This document shows positions 33,916 through 42,292 of a stretch of 64,000 nt of DNA, piece after piece. The DNA comes from GWE2-51-13 sp041736705. Lineage in GTDB: Bacteria; Bacillota_I; Bacilli_A; Erysipelotrichales; Erysipelotrichaceae. How positions within the stretch are numbered: the stretch's first letter is position 1; every line of letters starts with the position of its first letter. Location of the stretch: the NCBI GenBank assembly GCA_041736705.1, contig JBGSTC010000025.1, positions 1-64,000 on the forward strand, read 5' to 3'. The notes below the pieces were generated by a model. The model was not told the origin of the DNA and did not search any database. It worked only from the letters and a program-made list of their open reading frames with translations. The translations under genes and the position numbers were made by a program.

Positions 33916-34688
33916 TTTTTTACCTGTCTTTCATTGGGATGGGGGTAGTCGTTGGGGAGTTTGTTTCCCGCATGTTTTTTCTCAAGATGGCTCATAAAAG
34001 CTTCCGCATCCGTATTGACGATCAATTCCGGAGGGAATTCCGTTTCTTCAAGTAAGGGCAGGCAGTTGTCGACGATGCCGACCTGCGATTCATGGTGGGC
34101 GTCGCTGCTAACCAGGATCTTGATCCCTTTTCGCTTGCATAGCGTCAAGATTTCCAGATTGTTTTCACGGACATTGGGGCGGGCTTGGGGATGCGCCAAG
34201 GAATTATTGTTGAGTTCAAGGATGACGTCGTATTCCTTCGCCGCATCGGTAACCGCTTCGTAATCCAGGGGAACCGACCCGTCGTCGGGATGACTGACGA
34301 TATCGACCCATCCGCTTTTCATCGCCCTGACGATAGCGTTGGTGTTTTGTTCCATGGTCCCGGGGACATAGCAGAATTTATGGATCCCGGCGATCCGCAG
34401 TTCCATCTGATTCATCAGACGCTCCGGCATGCTTAGCGTCCCATCATAATCCAGGATATTGAGTTCGACACCCAAAAGCAGGCGCAGTCCCTCGTATCGG
34501 CGCGGTACGACGCCATAGTTGGAAAAATAGAGGTAGGAACAGGTACCCGGCACCCCTTCGGCGTGTTCCGTCACTCCGAGGATCTTCAATCCTCGCCGTG
34601 AGGCGGCATTGACCATTTCCCCCAAGGTGCTGTAGGCATGACCGCTGGCGATCGTATGGGTATGCACATCCAATTCAAAATGAAACAT
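33912..34688 (-). CDS. PHP-domain phosphoesterase (YcdX-like)
   Basis: A 258-residue PHP-family metal-dependent phosphatase. Metal ligands appear in order as DVHTHTIASGHAY, VTEHAEG, GVELNIL, SHPDDG, ELNNNSL and SSDAHHESQVG. That set is complete, so it is probably active. The family includes YcdX-like phosphatases and histidinol phosphatases; the small, His-lacking context argues for a general phosphatase. A GGAGG site precedes the ATG. Confidence 0.88.
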   Translation of the reverse strand: MFHFELDVHTHTIASGHAYSTLGEMVNAASRRGLKILGVTEHAEGVPGTCSYLYFSNYGVVPRRYEGLRLLLGVELNILDYDGTLSMPERLMNQMELRIAGIHKFCYVPGTMEQNTNAIVRAMKSGWVDIVSHPDDGSVPLDYEAVTDAAKEYDVILELNNNSLAHPQARPNVRENNLEILTLCKRKGIKILVSSDAHHESQVGIVDNCLPLLEETEFPPELIVNTDAEAFMSHLEKKHAGNKLPNDYPHPNERQVKK

Positions 34689-34728
34689 GTCACTTCCTCC
34701 AAATCTACACCAAGTATAGCACCATCCA

Positions 34729-34760
34729 AAAAAAAATGACGTTAAACTCTGTCATTTTTT
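34729..34760 (-). terminator. Terminator of the SIS-SDR-aldolase operon
   Basis: AAAAATGAC / GTCATTTTT arms around a ten-base loop, then a run of T on the minus strand. It overlaps the aldolase stop codon. Confidence 0.75.
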
Positions 34761-35396
34761 GTTCGATTCACGCACTTTTTCGACGATTCCAACAAATTCA
34801 AGCGAACGTTGTCGGATGCTTTCCAGAAAACCCTCGCTCCCGCTTTTCTTGAGGTCGACCAATTGACTGCCGATCCCGATCGCGCTCGCGCCGGCGGATA
34901 AATAGTCGAAGGCGTTGTCGATATCGATCCCTCCTGTCACCATGATCGGGATCGAGGGCAACGGCGCTTTGATGTTTTTCAGGTAGTCAGGACCCAGTTG
35001 AACCGCCGGGAAAAGCTTCACCATGTCCGCTCCGGTGAATGCCGCCTGGGCGATTTCGGAGGGGGTGAACACCCCGGGGACCACTTCGACGTTGCGTAGT
35101 TTGCAATACCTGACCACTTCGACATCCAAAATCGGGGAGACGATGAACGTAGCTCCGGCCACAAGGGCTTTGCGCGCCTGGTCGATCGTCAGTACCGTAC
35201 CGGCACCCAAGGCGATGCCGTCGATGTCTTTGCAGGCTTCGATGGCGGCATAGCCGCCTGCGTTTTCAACGGTGATTTCGATGGCGAAAACACCGCTCTC
35301 CTTCAGCGTTTCGACGACTTCCTTGATATTGTCCGGCGTCGCGTTTCGCAAAACGGCGACGACGCACGATTTCGCGATCGCTTCCTGTAGTTTCAT
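34752..35396 (-). CDS. eda: KDPG/KHG aldolase
   Basis: A 214-residue class I aldolase. VAVLRN (R17), FAIEITVEN (E40), GAGTVLT, VEVVPGVFTPSE and MVKLFPAV (Schiff-base K127) mark the 2-keto-3-deoxy-6-phosphogluconate / 2-keto-4-hydroxyglutarate family. The ATG at 35396 has GAGGG just upstream; a GTG four codons earlier is less likely. It is the last gene of the operon beginning with two SIS genes. No dehydratase or sugar-acid kinase is seen beside it, so the substrate must come from elsewhere or be unusual. Confidence 0.92.
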   Translation of the reverse strand: MKLQEAIAKSCVVAVLRNATPDNIKEVVETLKESGVFAIEITVENAGGYAAIEACKDIDGIALGAGTVLTIDQARKALVAGATFIVSPILDVEVVRYCKLRNVEVVPGVFTPSEIAQAAFTGADMVKLFPAVQLGPDYLKNIKAPLPSIPIMVTGGIDIDNAFDYLSAGASAIGIGSQLVDLKKSGSEGFLESIRQRSLEFVGIVEKVRESNKK

Positions 35397-35404
35397 GGAA
35401 TCCC

Positions 35405-36346
35405 TCACTTTCGAAACGCCAAGGCTCGACGCGGATTGTGGATGAAAAGGTCGTCGATGATTTGGTTTGCATCCATCTTTTCCGCATCCAACCGTTGTTT
35501 TAATTCTTCCTTGAACGACGTCAACAGATACTCCAGACCGAATTGACCGCCGTATCCTTTAAAGTAGCTTTGGCGCGCGAAATCGCCGCTGATCAGAATC
35601 TGGGTATGCAGGTTTTCTTTCGCCAAGCGGAGAATGAAATCGATCGCCCGTTCTTTGGTGTTGTATTTTGTTTTCGGGATGGAGTCGTAACCTAAAAACG
35701 CACCGCGTTTCACCAGTTCGTGGTGGACGTTGAAATCATCCAGTTGGTCCATGTGACCCAGGATGATCGACGAGGGATCCAGCCCTTCCTCGACGAAAAG
35801 GTCGAGTTGTTCTTTCGCCATGGTCCCCGCCTGGGTGTGGGTGGTGATGGGGATGCCCGTGGCCAGAGATGCGCGGGAAATCACACGGAGTCCGATTTCC
35901 TCCCAGGGATGGATGACGTTCAAACTGGTGCCGATCTTCAGGACACCCGGACGGATTCCGCTCCCGTCGACCCCTTCTTCGACTTCTTTGATCAATGTTT
36001 GAGCGACCTCGTCGATCGACCGGTTCTCAAGAAACGGACGATTGTAGGTCCCTTTATTGAATCCTCCGGTCGCGACGATGTGAACGCCGCTTTTTTCGCT
36101 GAGTTCTTTTAGCTTATAAACGTTTCGCCCATAATCGACGGTGGTCACTTCGACGATGAGAGATCCGCCGGCTTCCCTAAACAATCCAAGATCGACAACG
36201 ACATTGGCGATATCGTCAAGGACCATCGTCGGGTTTTCCGCCCTAACTTCGGGCGTCGCCGTCGTGTAGAGATGTTCGTGGACATAGGTGTTCCCCACGT
36301 CCTTCGCATCCACGAAGCCTCTGACGGTCAAGATTTGTCCTTTCAC
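35405..36346 (-). CDS. Phosphotriesterase-family hydrolase
   Basis: A 313-residue amidohydrolase-fold enzyme. YVHEHLY (H23, H25), a candidate carboxylated lysine in GVLKIGTSLN, THTQAGTMA, LGHMDQLDD and SGDFAR give the two-metal site. Characterised relatives are phosphotriesterases, lactonases and sugar-lactone hydrolases; next to an SDR, an FAD oxidoreductase and a KDPG aldolase a sugar lactonase role is most likely, by inference. It overlaps the FAD oxidoreductase gene by four bases. Confidence 0.85.
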   Translation of the reverse strand: MKGQILTVRGFVDAKDVGNTYVHEHLYTTATPEVRAENPTMVLDDIANVVVDLGLFREAGGSLIVEVTTVDYGRNVYKLKELSEKSGVHIVATGGFNKGTYNRPFLENRSIDEVAQTLIKEVEEGVDGSGIRPGVLKIGTSLNVIHPWEEIGLRVISRASLATGIPITTHTQAGTMAKEQLDLFVEEGLDPSSIILGHMDQLDDFNVHHELVKRGAFLGYDSIPKTKYNTKERAIDFILRLAKENLHTQILISGDFARQSYFKGYGGQFGLEYLLTSFKEELKQRLDAEKMDANQIIDDLFIHNPRRALAFRK

Positions 36347-37662
36347 ACCGTTTCCTCCTGTCCTAGGTTAAGGATCGCCCCGTTGGCGATCAAGGTTTTC
36401 TGAAGTTGTTTGATGTCGATGTCTTTGGGGGTTTTGTGTTGCAGATACGCCAGACTGGCGGCGGTTCCCGCCGCTTGTCCCATCGCCATGCATTGTCCGA
36501 TACTGCGGACCGAGGCATGGGCGTCATGGGTCGCGGACAGGCAACGTCCGGCGACCAAGAGATTCTCGCTGTTCTTGGGGATCAGGGAACGATAGGGCAC
36601 CTGGTAGGTCTGTCCTTCGGGAAGATAAGCCCATACCGTCGAACTGGTTTGGTTGTGGTCTTCGATCGGTGCGCCGCATTCCACCACCGCATCCTCGAAT
36701 TTACGGGCGGATAAGACATCTTCGCGGGTCAAGGTATACTCTCCGAAGATGCGCCGTGTTTCACGGACACCGATCTGGGTGCTGAAGTTCAAGAACCCTG
36801 CGTTTTCATATCCCGGGAGATAGTCTTTCATGAAACGGAAATACTCGAGGGCTTGGCGGCGACCCAGGATCTCCGCCTTGGAGAGTTCGACGATGTCGGT
36901 GGGGTCGGGGAGCGAAAGACGGACCATGTTTGTGGCCATGACGCCCGGCAAGGTCGTGATGTGGACGCTGCCTTCTTCACGGGGCAACCAGTACTTACCG
37001 CTGGCATTGGCTTCCTTCATCCATGCCCACATTTGGTTCTTGGTGAAGGTTTTGGCTTTTTCGTTGTCGACGTTACATAATCTGAACGTTGTCGTCAGGG
37101 ATTGGACCGGTTCATGCGATCCGATCCCGTCAAACGGAAGACCGGCGAGCGCGACGATGTCCGCATCGCCCGAGGCATCGATGACGATATCGGCTTCGAT
37201 CTTCAAAAAACCGGATTTATTTACGACGATCACCCCGGTGATCTTGTTTCCTTCTTTGACCACGTCGACCACGAAACTATGCAGAAGGATATCGACCTTG
37301 GATTCGGTCAACAGTTCTTCATAGACGACTTTCAGGGTTTCGGGGTCGTAGGTGATCCCCGTCCCCGCCCCGTAGGTGTTGGGGCGCAGCAACATCGCCC
37401 CCCTTTGTTTCAATTTATCCAAAATCAGATCGGGGATGCCGCCGACCACTTTGCGTCCTTCTTTCCCGGGGAGATAGAACCCGTAGAAGGTATCCAAAAT
37501 ATACGTGCTGGTCCCTCCCACGAAGCCATAGCGTTCCACAAGCATCGTCTTGCGGCCTTCCCTGGCGGAAGCGATCGCGGCGTTGCATCCGGCACTACCG
37601 GCACCCACGACCAAAATCTCGGTATGTACGGTTCGTTCGATTCGTTTTGCGTAGTTTGTCAT
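36343..37662 (-). CDS. FAD-dependent oxidoreductase (FAD_oxidored / PF12831-like)
   Basis: A 439-residue flavoprotein. The N-terminal FAD-binding motif is VVGAGSAGCNAAIASAREG, with LVERYGFVGG after it, VIDASGDADIVALAG in the middle, and the C-terminal LLVAGRCLSATHDAHASVRSIGQCMAMGQAAG typical of PF12831 enzymes. Relatives oxidise sugars or sugar acids, but few are characterised. The ATG at 37662 overlaps the SDR stop (ATGA). It is probably the second oxidation step of this pathway, alongside the SDR. Confidence 0.88.
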   Translation of the reverse strand: MTNYAKRIERTVHTEILVVGAGSAGCNAAIASAREGRKTMLVERYGFVGGTSTYILDTFYGFYLPGKEGRKVVGGIPDLILDKLKQRGAMLLRPNTYGAGTGITYDPETLKVVYEELLTESKVDILLHSFVVDVVKEGNKITGVIVVNKSGFLKIEADIVIDASGDADIVALAGLPFDGIGSHEPVQSLTTTFRLCNVDNEKAKTFTKNQMWAWMKEANASGKYWLPREEGSVHITTLPGVMATNMVRLSLPDPTDIVELSKAEILGRRQALEYFRFMKDYLPGYENAGFLNFSTQIGVRETRRIFGEYTLTREDVLSARKFEDAVVECGAPIEDHNQTSSTVWAYLPEGQTYQVPYRSLIPKNSENLLVAGRCLSATHDAHASVRSIGQCMAMGQAAGTAASLAYLQHKTPKDIDIKQLQKTLIANGAILNLGQEETV

Positions 37663-38441
37663 TGGGCTGTCCAACCTCCGTCCACCGGGAGGATGATCCC
37701 GGTGATGAAATCCGATTCTTTGGCGGCGAGGAAGGTCGCTGCTTTGGCGACCGAGAGCGGGTTTCCCAATGTATGCTTATGCGCATAGATGGGTTGTTTG
37801 TAGTCCATGTACTTCAGGATGTCTTCGTCGCTTTGCGCCCGCAGGCTCATGGGGGTTTCGATCAACCCCGGTGCGATGACATTGACGCGGATATGTTGCT
37901 TGGCATAATAGATCGCCATCGCACGCGACATCCCGATGATAGCCGCCTTGGAGGCGGCATAGGCATGGGTCGAGAACATCTCGTTTCCACCGACCATGCC
38001 CAGGACGGAGGCGGTGTTGATGATGCATCCCGGACGGTTTGCATCCAGCCAACGTTTCACCATGAACTTGTTCATGACGATCTGGGTCGTGAGGTTGAGG
38101 TCGAAGGTTTGACGATAGGCGTCCATGGAGAGTAAATGAAGGGGACCGTCGCCGAATCGGCGTCCGCTCCCGCCGGCGATGTTGAAGAGAACCTCGATCA
38201 AACCGAATTCGGTTTCAATCCGATGTAGTGCGTTTTCGACTTCAGCTTCGTTGGTACAATCCACCGTTTCATAGCGGAAAGAATCAGGAAAGGAAGAAAG
38301 AAGGGAGAGAACCAAGGGGTCGTTTGAAGGTTTCACGTCGATTCCGACGACCTTGTCCCCCTGCTTCAGAAACAGATCCACCGACGCTTGACCGATCCCG
38401 CCCAGGGCGCCCGTGATCACGACGACGCGCTGGGTGTTCAT
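37659..38441 (-). CDS. Short-chain dehydrogenase/reductase
   Basis: A 260-residue classical SDR. The NAD(P)-binding motif is TGALGGIG (from T10), the NAG-like element is NIAGG, and the catalytic set is S145, Y161 and K165 (YAASK). The C-terminal ITGIILPVDGGWTAQ is the common SDR ending. D35 in GIDVKP after the second strand favours NAD over NADP. It lies between an SIS gene and the FAD oxidoreductase and probably oxidises a hydroxyl of the sugar derivative handled by this operon. Confidence 0.92.
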   Translation of the reverse strand: MNTQRVVVITGALGGIGQASVDLFLKQGDKVVGIDVKPSNDPLVLSLLSSFPDSFRYETVDCTNEAEVENALHRIETEFGLIEVLFNIAGGSGRRFGDGPLHLLSMDAYRQTFDLNLTTQIVMNKFMVKRWLDANRPGCIINTASVLGMVGGNEMFSTHAYAASKAAIIGMSRAMAIYYAKQHIRVNVIAPGLIETPMSLRAQSDEDILKYMDYKQPIYAHKHTLGNPLSVAKAATFLAAKESDFITGIILPVDGGWTAQ

Positions 38442-39208
38442 TGGTTGCGTAAGGTGCGACGACGATAGTCGTTGTAGGTCGCTTCGAAGACGGCGCGGGA
38501 AGCGTCGATGCCGATGAAATGAGGACTGGTCAAGACCAAGGGCGCTTGTCCGGCTTGGGTCAGCAATTCGGCGACACGGGCTTTGATGAGATTGACGACC
38601 AGGGTATTCCCGATCGTCGAGGTCGGGGAGACGGGATAGATCAGGTTAGGTACGCGGACCGCTGCATCCCCCAGGGGGACGCAGGTATCGATGACCAGGT
38701 CGGCGATCTCGATCAGTTTCTTACCGCTTGAGTGTTTTACCGGGGTTTTCAGGCTGTTCTCGACCGCGACGACCGCGACCACGAACATCCCCCGCTGTTT
38801 CGCCCCCATCGCCATTTCGATGACGACGTTGCCGACACCGCTGGTGGAGAAAAGCAAGAAAACGTCTTTAGGGTAAAAGACGAAATTACGCAGGATTTGT
38901 TCGGCCAAACCTTCCACGTTCTCGATGAACATGGCTTGACGTTGTCCGTTGGCGCCGACGACTTGGTTATGATAGGTCATCGAGAGTTCGACGATGGGAT
39001 GGAAGCCGGGATAGCTGCCGTAGCGCGGAAAGACTTCTTCCACCGCCATACGGGAATGTCCCGAGCCATAGACATGGACCAAGCCGCCGTTGGCGATGGC
39101 GTCGGAGAAACGTTTGGAAGCCTCCTCGATCTTGTCCATCTGGGTTTCGGCGATGTCGTTGACGATTTTCGTGGTCGCTTTCAAATATTGTGTGTATACG
39201 TCGTTCAT
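38438..39208 (-). CDS. SIS-domain protein, UPF0309-like (A)
   Basis: A 256-residue sugar-isomerase-domain protein starting at MNDVYTQYLK (AAAGG site). HVYGSGHSRMAVEEVFPRYG, LFSTSGVGNVVIEMA and KHSSGKKLIEIADLVIDTCVP are the phosphosugar-binding features of the UPF0309 group. Its function is unknown; relatives sit with sugar and amino-sugar catabolic genes. It has its own promoter and palindromic operator (39238-39280) although the paralog upstream is only 80 bases away, and it overlaps the SDR gene. Confidence 0.87.
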   Translation of the reverse strand: MNDVYTQYLKATTKIVNDIAETQMDKIEEASKRFSDAIANGGLVHVYGSGHSRMAVEEVFPRYGSYPGFHPIVELSMTYHNQVVGANGQRQAMFIENVEGLAEQILRNFVFYPKDVFLLFSTSGVGNVVIEMAMGAKQRGMFVVAVVAVENSLKTPVKHSSGKKLIEIADLVIDTCVPLGDAAVRVPNLIYPVSPTSTIGNTLVVNLIKARVAELLTQAGQAPLVLTSPHFIGIDASRAVFEATYNDYRRRTLRNQ

Positions 39209-39237
39209 GGTTTGCCTTTCAGAAGTTCTTCTTCTAT

Positions 39238-39253
39238 ATTTGTATATACAAAT
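39238..39253. repeat. Perfect 16-bp palindrome ATTTGTATATACAAAT, candidate operator
   Basis: It lies immediately downstream of the -10 box, where the transcript would start. The core TTGTATATACAA fits the GntR-type pattern GT-N-AC. Confidence 0.7.
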
Positions 39254-39280
39254 TATAGATTGATGGAGGAGTAATCGCAA
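39252..39280 (-). promoter_or_regulatory. Internal promoter of the SIS-SDR-aldolase operon
   Basis: Minus strand TTGCGA (39275-39280), 17-base spacer, perfect TATAAT (39252-39257). Confidence 0.75.
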
Positions 39281-39290
39281 TCCTAACGCC

Positions 39291-40052
39291 TTATCGGCGG
39301 CTTCTTCGATCATATTCGTCCACGACCGCATCGAACGCTTCTTTCGCGGCTTCATCGCCGATGACCTGCGCTCCCGTGATGACCACGGGTGGTTTTTTGG
39401 CCAAGGTCAGAAGTTCGGCGACCCGTACCTTGATACTGTTGACGATGGCGGAATTCGCGATGGTCGACATCGGTCCGACCGGATACTTCAAACCATCGAT
39501 CCACATCGCGGCGTCGCCTACGGGCACGCAGGTATCGATCACGAGGTCGCAGACGTCGACGAGTTTCTGACCTGTCGAATGCTTCGCCTTCACAAGAGCG
39601 CTGTTCATCACCCCGGTGATCCCGACGACTTTCAAGCCGCGCTTACGCGCCTCGATCGCCATGTCGATGACGACGTTACCGGCACCCGAGGTGGAGAAAA
39701 GCAAGAAGACATCGTTGGGGCGATATTTGAAATTACGGATGATCTGTGTGGCGAGCCCTTCCACGTTCTCCAAAAACATGGACTGGTAAATCCCGTTGGC
39801 ACCGACGACTTGACCGTAATTGCTTGTGGAGAGTTCGATGATCGGATGGAACCCTGCGAAACTGCCGTAACGTGGAAACATCTCTTCAACCCCCATGCGG
39901 GAATGACCCGAGCCATAGACATGGACCAACCCGTCTTCGGCGATGCTGGCGGCGAAAAGCTGCGCCACCGTTTCGATCGTATCCTTCTGTGTCGTCTCGA
40001 TCTCACGGATGATCCGGATTGCTTCTTCCAAATACTTCGAACTGATGTTCAT
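39291..40052 (-). CDS. SIS-domain protein, UPF0309-like (B)
   Basis: A 253-residue paralog of protein A, with HVYGSGHSRMGVEEMFPRYG, LFSTSGAGNVVIDMA and KHSTGQKLVDVCDLVIDTCVP. The start at 40052 follows GAGGAGG. A and B may form a hetero-oligomer or act on epimeric substrates. Its own promoter (TACAAT at 40098-40103, weak -35) overlaps a TTTGTCA pair with a 10-base period. Confidence 0.87.
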   Translation of the reverse strand: MNISSKYLEEAIRIIREIETTQKDTIETVAQLFAASIAEDGLVHVYGSGHSRMGVEEMFPRYGSFAGFHPIIELSTSNYGQVVGANGIYQSMFLENVEGLATQIIRNFKYRPNDVFLLFSTSGAGNVVIDMAIEARKRGLKVVGITGVMNSALVKAKHSTGQKLVDVCDLVIDTCVPVGDAAMWIDGLKYPVGPMSTIANSAIVNSIKVRVAELLTLAKKPPVVITGAQVIGDEAAKEAFDAVVDEYDRRSRR

Positions 40053-40080
40053 CCTGTTTCCTCCTCGGTGATGTTCATAT

Positions 40081-40103
40081 TTGTCAGTTTTTGTCATATT
40101 GTA
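40081..40103 (-). promoter_or_regulatory. Promoter region of SIS gene B with 10-bp-phased TTGTCA repeats
   Basis: The -10 TACAAT is at 40098-40103 on the minus strand. TTGTCA occurs on the plus strand at 40081 and 40091, one helical turn apart, and recalls the TCTGTCA decamers of the DeoR/nanE promoter. Confidence 0.4.
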
Positions 40104-40237
40104 TTCGATTTCTACCTTATCTTGGGTCTATCGTATCATCATCTCGTCGATTTCACAACGATTTCGAACTTTATGGTGGAATCTTTGCATTTTCTTGCAA
40201 ACTCTGTGATATCATGAAGAAAAGCCGGAGGACAACT

Positions 40238-41227
40238 ATGGAATACCTGGGAATGGATCTGCACGGGATAAACGAAATGGTCGAAGTACGCGGAAGAAAG
40301 ATTTTGTCCCGTTATCCGCACGCCGTCAACCAAGCTATCAAACATACGACCGCCTATCAACTCAACGGGACGGAAATCCGTCTTGTCCCGCTAGAGGATT
40401 GTTATGTCACGCTGGAATCGCTGGGTCACCGCCATATGACCAAGGTTATGGTGTATTACGGGGACATGGCTTATCCGGAGGAAATCCACTTCGAAAAGGA
40501 GACGACCATTCCCGTATTGGTCGCCAAACTCAACGATGTCGAATTGGCTGAACAATTCCCCCATCCCTTTGGTTTCTCCTTCAACGTAGTCCGTATCTGC
40601 ATCTTCTCGGACAATGTCCTGATCAAGCGCGTGAGTGGGAAACATCGTCTGCCGTTCGAGGATGAAGTCCCTTCATTGAAGATGATGACCTACGGGACAA
40701 GCATCACCCAAGGGTTTTTCCCGACGTCCGTCGATCTGACCTACCCCAACATCGTCGCCCGCGCACTCAACGCCGACCTGGTGAATTATGGACTGGCCGG
40801 GAATTGTCTCTGTGAAAAGGAAGTCGCGGACTTCCTGATGAAAAGCGGCACCTATGACATCGTCATTCTGGAACTTTGCGTCAACATGCTTGTGGCGGGG
40901 ATTCCGGGGGAAGAATTCGAGAAACGGGTACGCTATCTTGTCGACGGACTGATGATGCATCAACCCCAGGCCAAGATCGTTTGTCTGGGTACTCTTCCCT
41001 TCTATGGGGATTACGGGATGTCCAGTCCGCGCGATGTGATCGTGAGTTCACCGGCGGAATATCGTGCGATCCTGAAGAAAATCGTCGAGGAGAAAAACTC
41101 CGACAAGATCGTCCATGTCGATCCGATGAAAGCCTTGTCGATGCATAACCTGAGCACCGATTTCATCCATCCAAGCAATTTCGGGATGATCGAAATCGCG
41201 AATACCCTCATTCAAACCCTAAAATAA
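40238..41227 (+). CDS. SGNH/GDSL-type carbohydrate esterase
   Basis: A 329-residue protein without signal peptide, so it is cytoplasmic. The catalytic Ser155 sits in MTYGTSITQG (a GDS-like block I), NYGLAGN gives block II, ELCVNM block III, and D308-x-x-H311 in DFIHPSNFG block V. The first 140 residues form the beta-rich N-terminal domain usual for CE2-like acetylesterases. It probably removes acetyl groups from an imported or intracellular sugar. The start at 40238 follows GGAGG by six bases. It is divergent from the SIS/aldolase operon and ends in a strong terminator. Confidence 0.85.
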   Translation: MEYLGMDLHGINEMVEVRGRKILSRYPHAVNQAIKHTTAYQLNGTEIRLVPLEDCYVTLESLGHRHMTKVMVYYGDMAYPEEIHFEKETTIPVLVAKLNDVELAEQFPHPFGFSFNVVRICIFSDNVLIKRVSGKHRLPFEDEVPSLKMMTYGTSITQGFFPTSVDLTYPNIVARALNADLVNYGLAGNCLCEKEVADFLMKSGTYDIVILELCVNMLVAGIPGEEFEKRVRYLVDGLMMHQPQAKIVCLGTLPFYGDYGMSSPRDVIVSSPAEYRAILKKIVEEKNSDKIVHVDPMKALSMHNLSTDFIHPSNFGMIEIANTLIQTLK

Positions 41228-41250
41228 AAGAAACGCGCGAGCGTTTCTTT
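41227..41250. terminator. Bidirectional terminator
   Basis: A perfect 10-bp stem AAAGAAACGC / GCGTTTCTTT with loop GCGA between converging genes. Confidence 0.88.
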
Positions 41251-41458
41251 AGTCGATGCTTCTGAGTGTATATCCCGCTTTACGGACGGCGTTTTTCAAA
41301 TCGAACTCGTCGATCTCGCGATCCAGGGTCAAGACGGCCGTCTTGTCGCCAATGCTGACTTTGACGTCCTTTACCCCTTCCAACGCATACATTTGGATAT
41401 TGATCATGCCGGCGCAATGCGCACAGTACATGCCATCGATATGCAGTGTCTTCTTCAT
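41249..41458 (-). CDS. CopZ-like heavy-metal-associated (HMA) protein
   Basis: A 69-residue ferredoxin-like HMA domain with the metal motif GMYCAHC (C12, C15). It binds Cu(I) or a similar metal. The Tyr between Met and the first Cys is unusual, since most copper chaperones have T or S there. The start at 41458 is preferred because AAGGTGG precedes it. No copper ATPase lies beside it, so it is an orphan here. Confidence 0.87.
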   Translation of the reverse strand: MKKTLHIDGMYCAHCAGMINIQMYALEGVKDVKVSIGDKTAVLTLDREIDEFDLKNAVRKAGYTLRSID

Positions 41459-41492
41459 GTGTACACCACCTTCCATTCCATTATAAACCAAA

Positions 41493-41517
41493 GGCGTATC
41501 CGATGTTCGGATACGCC
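41493..41517 (-). terminator. Hairpin between chbG and the HMA gene
   Basis: A perfect 11-bp stem GGCGTATCCGA / TCGGATACGCC with a short T-rich tail on each side (TTTGGTTT on the minus strand). Confidence 0.7.
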
Positions 41518-41522
41518 CTCTT

Positions 41523-42290
41523 TTATTGGATTTCCTTAAACGTCGTCAACTGGATTCCATCGTCAAGCAAGGATTTCTTAATCGATTCGTCGGTCAGGAT
41601 CGCGAGTTCCTTGACGCGGTCCAGATTGTAGGAAGAATGCAGGAGGATGTAGGGATCCAGATAGGCCGGATGACACATGACCTCCAACAGATCCTGGTCA
41701 AGGTGTTCGTGCAGTCCGATGAAATTCAAGAAATACTCGCGCGTGACGCCTTCCTTATAAAAGTCGGGGACGCAATAGGCATACTTCACGCCGGATTGAC
41801 GAAGCAACTGTAATTCCCGCACCGGATCGACACCCGGCAGATAACGGATGGGAAGCTTGTATTCCTTGGCGAGTTTCAGGGTCAGTTCGAAGGTGTCGGG
41901 GTGTTGGTGGAGATGATGGTGGCCGTCGAGATGGTCCGGACGGATGCCGGATGAAATCACTTTCTCGATCTGTGCACGCCATTCCTTCTCCAGTTCATCG
42001 ATATTCAAATTCAAATGTTTCATCCCGTTGAACTTCTTGAAGTATCCGTCCGCGCCGATTAAGGACGGGACGTGATCCGGATGAAGCACCGGTTTCCCGG
42101 CACTGAGGACCAAATGGACGCCGATCCCGAGATTCGGATTGTCATGGGCGAGGTTGACCGCTTCGACGAAACCCTTCATGTTGGGCATCAGGGATGCCGA
42201 AGTGACGATGCCATGACGATGGGCGAGTTGGATGCCGAGGTTCTGGCCTTGACATAGACCGAGGTCATCGGAGTTGACGATCATTTTCAT
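41523..42290 (-). CDS. chbG: ChbG/YdjC-family carbohydrate deacetylase
   Basis: A 255-residue YdjC-fold deacetylase. VNSDDLGLC (D8, D9), DGHHHLHQHP and VMCHPAYLDP carry the metal ligands. ChbG removes an acetyl group from chitooligosaccharide (phosphates) so that GH4 6-phospho-glucosidases can hydrolyse them. That matches its position directly after the GH4 gene (3-base gap), as in chb operons. GGAGGG precedes the ATG. Confidence 0.9.
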   Translation of the reverse strand: MKMIVNSDDLGLCQGQNLGIQLAHRHGIVTSASLMPNMKGFVEAVNLAHDNPNLGIGVHLVLSAGKPVLHPDHVPSLIGADGYFKKFNGMKHLNLNIDELEKEWRAQIEKVISSGIRPDHLDGHHHLHQHPDTFELTLKLAKEYKLPIRYLPGVDPVRELQLLRQSGVKYAYCVPDFYKEGVTREYFLNFIGLHEHLDQDLLEVMCHPAYLDPYILLHSSYNLDRVKELAILTDESIKKSLLDDGIQLTTFKEIQ

Positions 42291-42292
42291 CT

